From the NCBI RefSeq assembly GCF_041714655.1, contig NZ_CP168219.1:3348001-3412000 (forward strand): 64,000 nucleotides of DNA, written 5' to 3'. The stretch's first letter is position 1. Each line of letters opens with the position of its first letter. The stretch comes from Pseudoroseicyclus_A sp041714655. GTDB lineage: Bacteria > Pseudomonadota > Alphaproteobacteria > Rhodobacterales > Rhodobacteraceae. The notes under the pieces are model-generated. The model searched no databases, was not told the origin of the DNA, and was given only the letters and a program-made list of their open reading frames with translations. Position numbers and translations under genes: made by a program. Shown one piece after another: positions 56,538 through 64,000 of this stretch.

Positions 56538-58607
56538 TCAGCGGAGCTCGATATGCGCGGTGGTGGAGCGGCCCTCGGCGTCGATCACCGTCAGCGCCGA
56601 GAAGCCGCGGCCGAGCTGCAGCGGCACGTCGCGGCGGCGGCTCTGGGCGATGACAGCGCCGTTGGCCAGCCAGGTGAAGGGTGCCGCCCCGTCTGAGACG
56701 CGGGCGATCAGCGCCTCGCCCTCCACCAGCGCGCCATCGGGCGGGAAGGCGATGCGCGGGCCCGGGTCGGGCGCGGCGGCGCCCGCCGGCGTGAAGCGGC
56801 GGAGGGGGGCGGGCAGGGAGGCATTGGCGAGGATCAGCGTCTCCGGCGGCGGCGGCGGCAGGGGGGTGCGGGCGCCCTCGATCCGCTCGAAAGCGGCGAA
56901 GAGCACGGGCGCCGCCCGCTCGCCGCCGAAGGCGCCGGGCACCGGCGTGCCGTCCGCCCGGCCCATCCAGACCCCGATGACATGCGCCCCGTCGAAGCCC
57001 AGCGCCCAGGCGTCGCGGTGGCCGTAGGAGGTGCCCGTCTTGAAGGCGATCTCCGCCCCCCGGATGCCCAGGGGGCGGGGCGTCTCGGAGAGGATATCCG
57101 CCACCTGCCAGGCCGCCGCCCGGCCCATCAGCTCGACGGGCTGGAAGCCGGGCGTGGGCGCGGGCGTGAAGCGCAGATCCACCCGGTGGCCGCCTTCGGC
57201 GAGCGCGGCATAGATGCCGGTGAGGTCGGTCAGCCTCAGCCCGAGCCCGCCCAAAGCGATGGCGAGCCCGGGGGCCTCGTCAATCGGCAGGCGCGGCGAG
57301 GCGCCGGCGCGGGTCAGCGCCGAATAGAGATGCTGGGGCCCCATGGCATCCAGCAGCGCCACGGCGGGCAGGTTGAGCGAAAGCTGCAAGGCCTCCCGCG
57401 CCGGAATGTCGCCCCGGAAGGCGCCGTCGAAATTCTGCGGCCGGTAGCCGGCGAAATCCATCGGCCTGTCGGAGAGGATCGTCTCGGGATGCGCGAGCCC
57501 CCGGTCGAAGGCGAGGCCGTAGATCAGGGGCTTGAGCGTCGAGCCGGGCGAGCGCAGCGCCCGGGTCATGTCGAGATAGCCCTCGCGCGTTTCGGCGCCG
57601 TAGCCGGCGGAGCCGGCGCTGGCGAGGATCTCGCCCGTCCGGTGGTCGGCGACGAGGATGGCGATCTGCTGGCGCTGGCCCGCCTCGCGGGCGGCACGGG
57701 CAGCGAGCGCCTCGATCCGGGTCTGGAGCCCGGCGTCGAGCGTCGTCTGGATCAGCTCGGCCAGCGGGTCGGCGGCGCGGGCCGTGTCGGCCAGATGCGC
57801 CGCCAGCATCGGAAAGTCGCGGCGCCGGTCGGGGCTGGGCTCGGTGAGCGCGGCGAGGCGCGCCTCTTCGGTGAGGATGCCGGCGCCCTCCATCCGCGCC
57901 AGCACCCGATCGCGCGCGGCGCGAGCGGCCTCGGGGTGGCGATCGGGCCGGCGGCTCTCAGGCGCCTGCGGCAGCGCCACCAGCAGCGCCGCCTCGGCCG
58001 GGGTCAGCCGATGCGGCGGCTTGCCGAACCAGGCGTAGGAGGCGGCGCGGACGCCCTCGATATTGCCGCCGAAGGGCGCGCGGTCGAGGTAGATCTGCAG
58101 GATCTGGTCCTTGCTCAGCCGCTCCTCCAGCGCCAGCGCCACGCGGATCTGGCGGAGCTTGCCCGTCAGGGTGCCGGTCGGCCCCTCCTCCAGAAGCCGC
58201 GCCACCTGCATGGTCAGCGTCGAGCCGCCGGCGACGAAGCGCTGGTAACGCAGCGCCTGCCAAAAAACCCGCGCCATGGCGACGGCATCGACGCCGCCAT
58301 GCTCACGGAAGCGCTTGTCCTCGTAGCGGATCAGCATCTCGATATAGTCGGGATCGACGGCATCGAGGCTCACCGCCAGCCGCCAGCGCCCGTCGCCGAC
58401 CGTATAGGCGCGCAGGAGCTCGCCCTGCCGGTCCACCACCTCCGCCGAATGCGTCGTCGCGAGCGGCGGCAGGTCGGTGGCGGCGACCCAGGCGTCAAAG
58501 CTGTCGCGCCCGAAGGCGGCGCCCCAGAGGAGCAGGGTCAGCGCGAAGAGCCAGCCGGCGCCGGAGCGCCCGGCCCCCCTCCCGCGCCGCCTGCCCGGGC
58601 CCCTCAC
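56538..58607 (-). CDS. pbpC: Penicillin-binding protein 1C (glycosyltransferase-transpeptidase)
   Basis: This 689-residue enzyme has an N-terminal membrane anchor (about 17-35), a GT51 glycosyltransferase domain (RYEDKRFREHGGVDAVAMARV near residue 90; FVAGGSTLTMQVARLL near 125) and a transpeptidase domain. In the latter, Ser356 starts SPGSTLKP (S-x-x-K), SLN is near 410 and KTGTS is at 523-527. The C-terminal PBP1C domain ends at residue 689. It polymerises and cross-links peptidoglycan. The GTG start overlaps the stop of the alpha-2-macroglobulin gene, the conserved gene pair. Confidence 0.95.
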   Translation of the reverse strand: MRGPGRRRGRGAGRSGAGWLFALTLLLWGAAFGRDSFDAWVAATDLPPLATTHSAEVVDRQGELLRAYTVGDGRWRLAVSLDAVDPDYIEMLIRYEDKRFREHGGVDAVAMARVFWQALRYQRFVAGGSTLTMQVARLLEEGPTGTLTGKLRQIRVALALEERLSKDQILQIYLDRAPFGGNIEGVRAASYAWFGKPPHRLTPAEAALLVALPQAPESRRPDRHPEAARAARDRVLARMEGAGILTEEARLAALTEPSPDRRRDFPMLAAHLADTARAADPLAELIQTTLDAGLQTRIEALAARAAREAGQRQQIAILVADHRTGEILASAGSAGYGAETREGYLDMTRALRSPGSTLKPLIYGLAFDRGLAHPETILSDRPMDFAGYRPQNFDGAFRGDIPAREALQLSLNLPAVALLDAMGPQHLYSALTRAGASPRLPIDEAPGLAIALGGLGLRLTDLTGIYAALAEGGHRVDLRFTPAPTPGFQPVELMGRAAAWQVADILSETPRPLGIRGAEIAFKTGTSYGHRDAWALGFDGAHVIGVWMGRADGTPVPGAFGGERAAPVLFAAFERIEGARTPLPPPPPETLILANASLPAPLRRFTPAGAAAPDPGPRIAFPPDGALVEGEALIARVSDGAAPFTWLANGAVIAQSRRRDVPLQLGRGFSALTVIDAEGRSTTAHIELR

Positions 58608-61600
58608 TCGGCGACCGTCACCCGGCCCGGGTCCGACTGGGCGCGCATCTGCGGCCGGTACATGTCTTCGACGCTGGCGGCGGGGTGGTGGTAGGTGCCG
58701 GGGCTGACGGCGCGGGCGATATAGGCGAGCCGGAAGGGCTCGTCCGATCGCCAGTCCACCGCCGCGAGGAAGCGGTCGGCCCGGAACTGCGCGCTCTCCG
58801 CCGGGGCCGGCTCCAGCCAGTCGAGGCCGGAGATGTCGCCCGCCGAGATGAGGTTCGGATTGTCGATCTCGAACCCCGCCGGCAGCGGGTCATCGACCAT
58901 CAGCCGCGCCTCCTGCCGGCCGAAGGGCGTCACGGTCAGCACCGTCACCAGCCGCGTGCCGCTCGCGACGCCGTCCGGCGAGGCGGGCTCGCCCTCCAGC
59001 GTGTAGTAGCTGCGGCTGATCGCATAGCCGTTGCCGCCGGCGCCTTCCGGCACCTCGGGCACGCCGAAGGTGGTGACCGTCAGCTCCGTCCCGGCCCCGC
59101 CGTTCGAAATCAGCACCGGCGGCGCCCCCTCGCCCGCCTCGCGGAGCCGCACGAGCGGCCCCTCGGGCGGGGCGCCATCCACCGTGATCCCGGTCTGGCG
59201 CAGGTCGTCGATCAGCGCATCGGCGGCGAGGAGCGACCAGGTCGCCTCCTGCGTCGAGGGCCGGCCGGCCGCCAGCGCGGCGGAGAGGCGCTGCTCCAGC
59301 GCCGCGCGGTCCACCGCTTCGCTGCCCGCCTCGACGGCCAGCGCCAGCACGGCGGCGACGTCGCGCCGGCCGGTGCCGTAATCCACCCGCCAGACCGAGG
59401 TCAGCGGGTCGGGCGGCAGCGTCACGATCAGGTCCTCCGCCCGGGCGAACATCCGGTCGGCCCGGAGCTGGTCGCCGTAGAAGGCCAGCGCCGCGCCGAG
59501 CTGGGCGGCGGCGAGCGGCGTGGTGAAGGCCGTGGCGCGCTCGTCGGCGAAGTAGCGGAGGTCACCGACCGCCGCCTCGCCCTCGCGCGCCAGCACCATC
59601 AGAGCATAGGCGATCTCCTGCCCGCCCGCCTCGAAATCGGGGGCGTAGTTCACGCGGTTGCGGAGGTTGTCCAAAGCCTGGCGCATCGCCAGCTCGGGCA
59701 CCTCATAGCCCCGCCCCCGGGCGCGGGAGAGGAAATCGGTCACGAAGGCATCGAGCCAGAGGTCCCCCGAATAGGGGCCCCAGAGCCCGAAGGCGCCGTT
59801 CGCGGCCTGATTGCCCAAGACCTCGCGGATCGCCTCGGTGATCCGCTGGTTCACCTCGGGCGCCGAGGCCATGCCCATCGCCTCGGCCACATCGGCCATG
59901 TAGAGGAGCGGCAGCGCCCGCGCGGCGATCTGCTCGGTGCAGCCGTAGGGATAGCGGTCGAGCGCGGCGAGAAGGCCGGGCGCGTCGAAGCGCGCCAAGG
60001 GCCCGACGGAAAGCGTCGCCTCCCCCGTGCCGGGCAGGAAGCCGGCGAAGACCTGGTCATCGAAGGTGAAGGTCTCGCCCGGGCCGAGGTCGAAGCGCGA
60101 GATGCGCATCACCTCGGGGTCATGCGCCTCCACCCCCAGCTCCAGATGCTTCTCCAGCACCTCGCCGCCGGGCGTGGTGATGCGGATGTCGAGCGTGGCG
60201 AGCCCCGGCAGGCCGGCGGTGATCGTCACCGGCTGCACCCAGCGGCCGCCCTCCTCCAGCACCGCCGAGAGCGCGGTCGGGCCGGAGAGGTTGAGCCCGG
60301 TGGCGGAGAGCTCGACGATGGCCTCGCCCACCGGCCCCTCGGCATGGGTCAGCTCGATGAGGAGCCGCGAGGTGTCGCCGGGCGAGAGGAACCGCGGCAG
60401 CGTCGCCGCCAGCACCACGGGGTCGCGGACGACGACGTCGTCCGACGCCTGCCCCACGCCCTCGGCGCTCCAGGCCATGGCCATGAGTTTCACGGTGCCG
60501 TTGAAGGCCGGCAGGTCGAAACCGATCTCGGCCCGCCCGTCGGGCCCGACCTTCACCGGGCCGGCGAAGAAGGCCACGAGCTCTTCCGTCGGCGGCGGCG
60601 CCTCCGCGGCCATCGCCGCCGCGCCGTCCCCGCCGGAGCGCACGGTGCCGAGCGCGCCCTGCGTGCCGTCGATCAGCCGCCCGTAGAGGTCGCGGAGCTC
60701 GACGCCGAGCCGGCGCTGGCCGAAGTAATAGCCCGAGGGGTCCGGCGCCTCGAAGGCGGTGAGGTTGAGGATGCCGACGTCGACGGCGGCGAGCGTCACA
60801 TAGGCCTCCGCGCCCGGGGCGAGCCCCTCCACGGTCACGTCGGTGGTCAGCCGCTCGCGGGGGCGCACCTCCTCCGGCACGTCCAGCGTGACGGTGAGCT
60901 GCCGGTCCCCCGGCGCGACAGTGGCATAGGCGATGCCCAGCGCCCGCGCCGGATTGTGGCCCGCGGCCACATCCATCGGGCGAAGGACGGAGGCGGAGAC
61001 ATAGGCGCCCGCGCCCCAATCTTCCGTCACCTCCAGCGGGATCAGCGATTCGCCTTCGGGGACCTCCACGGCCTCCATATGGACGACGCGGTTGGTGAGC
61101 ACGGTCACCAGCGCCGTCCCCGCAAAGCGCGGCACGATCCGGAGATAGGCGGTGTCGCCGGGCACGTAGCTTTCGGCGTCGAGCGAGGCTTCCAGCACGT
61201 CGGGCGTGCCGGCATCGCCCTCGGGCACATACCAGCCGGCGTAGAAATCCATCGAGGAGGCGACATAGGCGCCGCCCGCCCGCTCGACGACGATCTCGAA
61301 GCGGCCCCAGGTGACGTCGGCCTCGACCTCCACCGGCGCCGCGCCGAGCCTGGCCTCGCCGGAGGCGACGCGCTCGCGGGTCGTCACCGGCTCCCAGTTC
61401 CACGAGCCGCCGAGGCGATACCACTGGTAACGCGTCCGCACGCGGTTGACCGTCCAGGTGACAGGCATCTCCTCCGGCGCCAGCTCGGGGCTGAGCCCGA
61501 TCAGCGAGAAGCGGGCGGTGGAGCCCTCCTGCACCACGTCATCGCCGAAGGCCGGCTTGATGCCGATCATCGGCTGGTCCGGGAGGAGCGTGGCGCTGGT

Positions 61601-64000
61601 CCGCCGCTCCACCGGGCGACCGGAGAGTTCCGAGACGCGCGCCGTGACCGTCAGCGCCAGCGGCTGGCTGACGCCGGTGACCTCCGGCAAGCTCAGGTCG
61701 AGCCCCGCGCCGCCATCCGCCGCCGTCTGGCGGTTGCCGAAACTGGCGTAGCGCGTCTCGAAGGGGGCATCATAGAGGCCGAAGCGATAGCCGGGGAAGT
61801 CCGGCAGGCTGCTCCGGGCGGAGAGGACGATGTCGCCCTCGATGGGCAGATCGCCCGCCGGGGCGCCGAAGAGGTAATCGGCCTGCAGGTCGAGCCGCGG
61901 CGTGGCGCCGAGCGGCAGCACCTCCGGCAGGGCCAGTTCGAAATCGAGCCGCTCAGGCAGGAAATCCTCGACGAGGACGGAGGCAGAGGCGAGCGGCGGC
62001 GCCTCCATGTCGCTCTTCACCTCGATCCGCCAGGCACCGCGCGGCGCGGTGCCGGCGGTGGCGAGGCCGAAGACATGCCCGCCGAGGACCCCGCCGGCGG
62101 AGGTCTGGCGCGTATATTCCACCCCGTCGGGCCGGTAGAGTATCGCCGTCAGCGGCACGTCCGCGAGCGCCGCGACCTCTTCGTCGCGCATCAGCGCCGT
62201 CGCCCAGATGGTCTCGCCGGCATGATAGGCGCCGCGGTCGGTGGTCAGGAACGTGTCGATCGGCCCGGCCGCCTCGCGCCCCTCGACGCCGCGGTCGGAG
62301 AGGTCGAAGGCCGGATCCGTCAGCGACAGGAAGCCCATGTCCGCCTCGCCATGGCGGACGGTCACCAGCCCCGGCGCCGCGCTGCCCTGCCCGCGGACGA
62401 GCCCCGCCTCGAAGCGCACCACGCCATCCGGCCCGGTCACGGCCTCGCCCAGCACCGCATTGGCGCGGGAGAGGAGCTGCACCGAAGCCCCCTCCACCGG
62501 CCCCGCCGTCGCCAGCGAGCGCACGGCGACGGTCAGCCCGTCGCTGCCCTCCATCGTCGTCAGCCCGAGGTCGGAGAGGATGAACCATTGCGCCGCCGGC
62601 GGCGTGTCATAGGGGTCGGCCCCCGGCACGGCGGCGGTGAGCACGTAGAGCCCCGGCCCGTGCCCGGCGAGAGCCTCGTCCATCGGCAGGCGCGTCGTGA
62701 CATCGGCGTTGAGCGGCATGTCGAGGGCGGCGGTGCCCTCCCAGATCTCGGTGCCGATCTGCTCCTGGAAATAGTCGACTGCCCAGGGCCCGAGCTGCTC
62801 ACCGAAGTAATCCTCCTGCATGGCGCGGATGATGTTGCGGTCGGACACCGCGTAGAGCTTCAGCTCCGTCTCGGAGAGGTTCACGCTCTCCACCGGCAGC
62901 GCCACCTCGCCAAGGGCCGGCAGCACATAGGCGCGCGAGGGGAAATGCACGCCCGGCGAGCGGTCGCGCACGTATTGGGTGATCTCGACGGGGCGGATCA
63001 GCGTCTCGCCGCTCGCCGCCGGCAGGCCGGCGCGGAAGAGCAGCCGGTAGCGCTCGCCATGGGCCACGCCGTCCACGCAGACCTGCGGCCCCGAAACCTC
63101 GACGGTCAGCCCCGGATCGGGGAGCTGCACATAGGGCGCGTAATCCGTGCCGGCCTGCACCAGCGGCTCGGAGAATTCGGCGCAGATGCGGGGGCGGGCG
63201 GCGTCGCTTTCCACCGTCGTGTCCACGATGCGGAAGCCGTAGAGCCCGATGGCGCGGTCCAGCGCCTCCTCGATATCGCGGCGGGGCTGGATCTCCTGCG
63301 CGAGGCGGAGCGCGGGGATCATGTCGCGGCCGCGGCCGTCGTCTTCCAGCGCCCCGGCAAGGTCGAAGAGCGCCGCCACCTGCTCCGCCGGCCCTTCGGC
63401 GCGCAGATAGGCGTTGACGAGGGCCGGCACGGCGCGGCCGCGGGCGGTGCGGATCTGCGCGGCATCCTGGTCTTCGACGGTGCGCGACAGGTTGCCGTAG
63501 GCGAGCCAGAGGTCCGACCGATCCTCCAGCGACAGGGCGGCGCCGATCAGCCGGTAGCGGCTCAGCCCGCGCGGCTGCCGGTCGGCGGCGTCCAGCAGCT
63601 CCGTCACTGTCAGCCCTTCGGAGGAATGGTAGCGGCCGATCATCAGCGCGAGGTCATGGGCGGCGGCCAGCGTGCCCTCGCCGAGGAAGCCGAGGTCGAC
63701 GGCCCGGGTCTCGGCCCGCAGGATCGCCTGCGGCGTGGCGGTGACGATATGGGCCGAGATGGCGCCGTCATAGGGCGTCGTCTCGCTGACGCCGCCCTTG
63801 AGGAAGCAGGAATTGTTGCGCTGGTTGAAGGTGAAGGCCTGGCACAGCGTGTTGCCGAGGCAGGCCGCCTGACAGGCATCGAGCGTGGTGTCGAAGATCT
63901 GCTGCAGATCGGCGCCGTAGAAATCCATGTTGCGCGACACGGCCGGGTGCCGCTCGGGCATCGCGTCCTGCGCCAGAGCCACGTTCGCAACCAGCATCAG
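58604..64000 (-). CDS. Bacterial alpha-2-macroglobulin (YfhM-like), 5' end cut off
   Basis: About 1800 residues are visible from an in-frame ATG at 63997 and the frame is still open at the window edge. That sequence (MLVANVALAQD) looks like the end of a signal peptide, so the true start is probably outside. A PAN/Apple-like segment follows (about residues 20-75, with CQAACLGNTLCQAFTF and SCFLKGG). The macroglobulin domains come next, and YGCTEQ at about residue 1351-1356 holds the thioester Cys and Gln. Family members trap foreign proteases in the periplasm, working with PbpC in wall repair. It is translationally coupled to pbpC. Confidence 0.93.
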   Translation of the reverse strand: MMLVANVALAQDAMPERHPAVSRNMDFYGADLQQIFDTTLDACQAACLGNTLCQAFTFNQRNNSCFLKGGVSETTPYDGAISAHIVTATPQAILRAETRAVDLGFLGEGTLAAAHDLALMIGRYHSSEGLTVTELLDAADRQPRGLSRYRLIGAALSLEDRSDLWLAYGNLSRTVEDQDAAQIRTARGRAVPALVNAYLRAEGPAEQVAALFDLAGALEDDGRGRDMIPALRLAQEIQPRRDIEEALDRAIGLYGFRIVDTTVESDAARPRICAEFSEPLVQAGTDYAPYVQLPDPGLTVEVSGPQVCVDGVAHGERYRLLFRAGLPAASGETLIRPVEITQYVRDRSPGVHFPSRAYVLPALGEVALPVESVNLSETELKLYAVSDRNIIRAMQEDYFGEQLGPWAVDYFQEQIGTEIWEGTAALDMPLNADVTTRLPMDEALAGHGPGLYVLTAAVPGADPYDTPPAAQWFILSDLGLTTMEGSDGLTVAVRSLATAGPVEGASVQLLSRANAVLGEAVTGPDGVVRFEAGLVRGQGSAAPGLVTVRHGEADMGFLSLTDPAFDLSDRGVEGREAAGPIDTFLTTDRGAYHAGETIWATALMRDEEVAALADVPLTAILYRPDGVEYTRQTSAGGVLGGHVFGLATAGTAPRGAWRIEVKSDMEAPPLASASVLVEDFLPERLDFELALPEVLPLGATPRLDLQADYLFGAPAGDLPIEGDIVLSARSSLPDFPGYRFGLYDAPFETRYASFGNRQTAADGGAGLDLSLPEVTGVSQPLALTVTARVSELSGRPVERRTSATLLPDQPMIGIKPAFGDDVVQEGSTARFSLIGLSPELAPEEMPVTWTVNRVRTRYQWYRLGGSWNWEPVTTRERVASGEARLGAAPVEVEADVTWGRFEIVVERAGGAYVASSMDFYAGWYVPEGDAGTPDVLEASLDAESYVPGDTAYLRIVPRFAGTALVTVLTNRVVHMEAVEVPEGESLIPLEVTEDWGAGAYVSASVLRPMDVAAGHNPARALGIAYATVAPGDRQLTVTLDVPEEVRPRERLTTDVTVEGLAPGAEAYVTLAAVDVGILNLTAFEAPDPSGYYFGQRRLGVELRDLYGRLIDGTQGALGTVRSGGDGAAAMAAEAPPPTEELVAFFAGPVKVGPDGRAEIGFDLPAFNGTVKLMAMAWSAEGVGQASDDVVVRDPVVLAATLPRFLSPGDTSRLLIELTHAEGPVGEAIVELSATGLNLSGPTALSAVLEEGGRWVQPVTITAGLPGLATLDIRITTPGGEVLEKHLELGVEAHDPEVMRISRFDLGPGETFTFDDQVFAGFLPGTGEATLSVGPLARFDAPGLLAALDRYPYGCTEQIAARALPLLYMADVAEAMGMASAPEVNQRITEAIREVLGNQAANGAFGLWGPYSGDLWLDAFVTDFLSRARGRGYEVPELAMRQALDNLRNRVNYAPDFEAGGQEIAYALMVLAREGEAAVGDLRYFADERATAFTTPLAAAQLGAALAFYGDQLRADRMFARAEDLIVTLPPDPLTSVWRVDYGTGRRDVAAVLALAVEAGSEAVDRAALEQRLSAALAAGRPSTQEATWSLLAADALIDDLRQTGITVDGAPPEGPLVRLREAGEGAPPVLISNGGAGTELTVTTFGVPEVPEGAGGNGYAISRSYYTLEGEPASPDGVASGTRLVTVLTVTPFGRQEARLMVDDPLPAGFEIDNPNLISAGDISGLDWLEPAPAESAQFRADRFLAAVDWRSDEPFRLAYIARAVSPGTYHHPAASVEDMYRPQMRAQSDPGRVTVAE

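Overview
The window is a chromosomal segment of a GC-rich alphaproteobacterium, most likely a Rhodobacteraceae/Paracoccaceae member. Supporting signs are the 16S sequence, an rRNA operon with tRNA-Ala and tRNA-Ile in the spacer, a tRNA-fMet nearby, msrPQ, pbpC next to an alpha-2-macroglobulin gene, TRAP transporters and very GC-rich third codon positions. Taxon calls come from reading the sequence only; no database was searched.

Layout. 1-0.7 kb: 3' part of a sugar-phosphate transferase that primes polysaccharide synthesis. 1.2-5.4 kb: a RibD/DHFR-like reductase and a sitABCD-type manganese ABC importer with a Mur/Fur-like operator. 5.8-10.3 kb: a small membrane protein, a LysR regulator divergent from a DUF4386-quinone-reductase pair, and a GH32-like glycosidase. 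10.4-16.1 kb: a dctQ-dctM-dctP-sulfatase operon divergent from its probable LysR regulator. 16.1-31.2 kb: an accessory region of visibly lower GC. It opens with broken genes (copper P-type ATPase, conjugative-transfer ATPase, acyltransferase) and then carries a polysaccharide cluster: sulfotransferase, Wzy-like polymerase, several glycosyltransferases, an ABC exporter and a DUF707 protein. It ends beside tRNA-fMet.

31.3-36.2 kb: tRNA-fMet, a truncated copy and a full copy of an autotransporter-like PKD-domain protein, a GT2 glycosyltransferase and an RmlC-like epimerase. These lie between tRNA-fMet and the 5S gene, which are normally adjacent in this group. 36.3-41.8 kb: complete rRNA operon on the minus strand (promoter, boxA, 16S, tRNA-Ala, tRNA-Ile, 23S, 5S). 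The two spacer tRNAs are in the reverse of the usual order.

42.1-64 kb: ordinary core genes: msrQ/msrP, qmcA-nfeD, an M23 peptidase, an AbrB-family membrane protein, a UbiH-family hydroxylase, an amidase, a DapC-like aminotransferase and ftsK. They are followed by a Trm112-LON-thioredoxin/TPR group and pbpC with a very large alpha-2-macroglobulin gene that runs off the window.

I did not find a clearly novel defence or mobile system. The most interesting items are the swapped spacer tRNAs and displaced tRNA-fMet, a TRAP/sulfatase operon whose binding protein lacks the usual carboxylate-binding arginine, the possibly sulfated polysaccharide island with its conjugation relic, and the autotransporter duplication.
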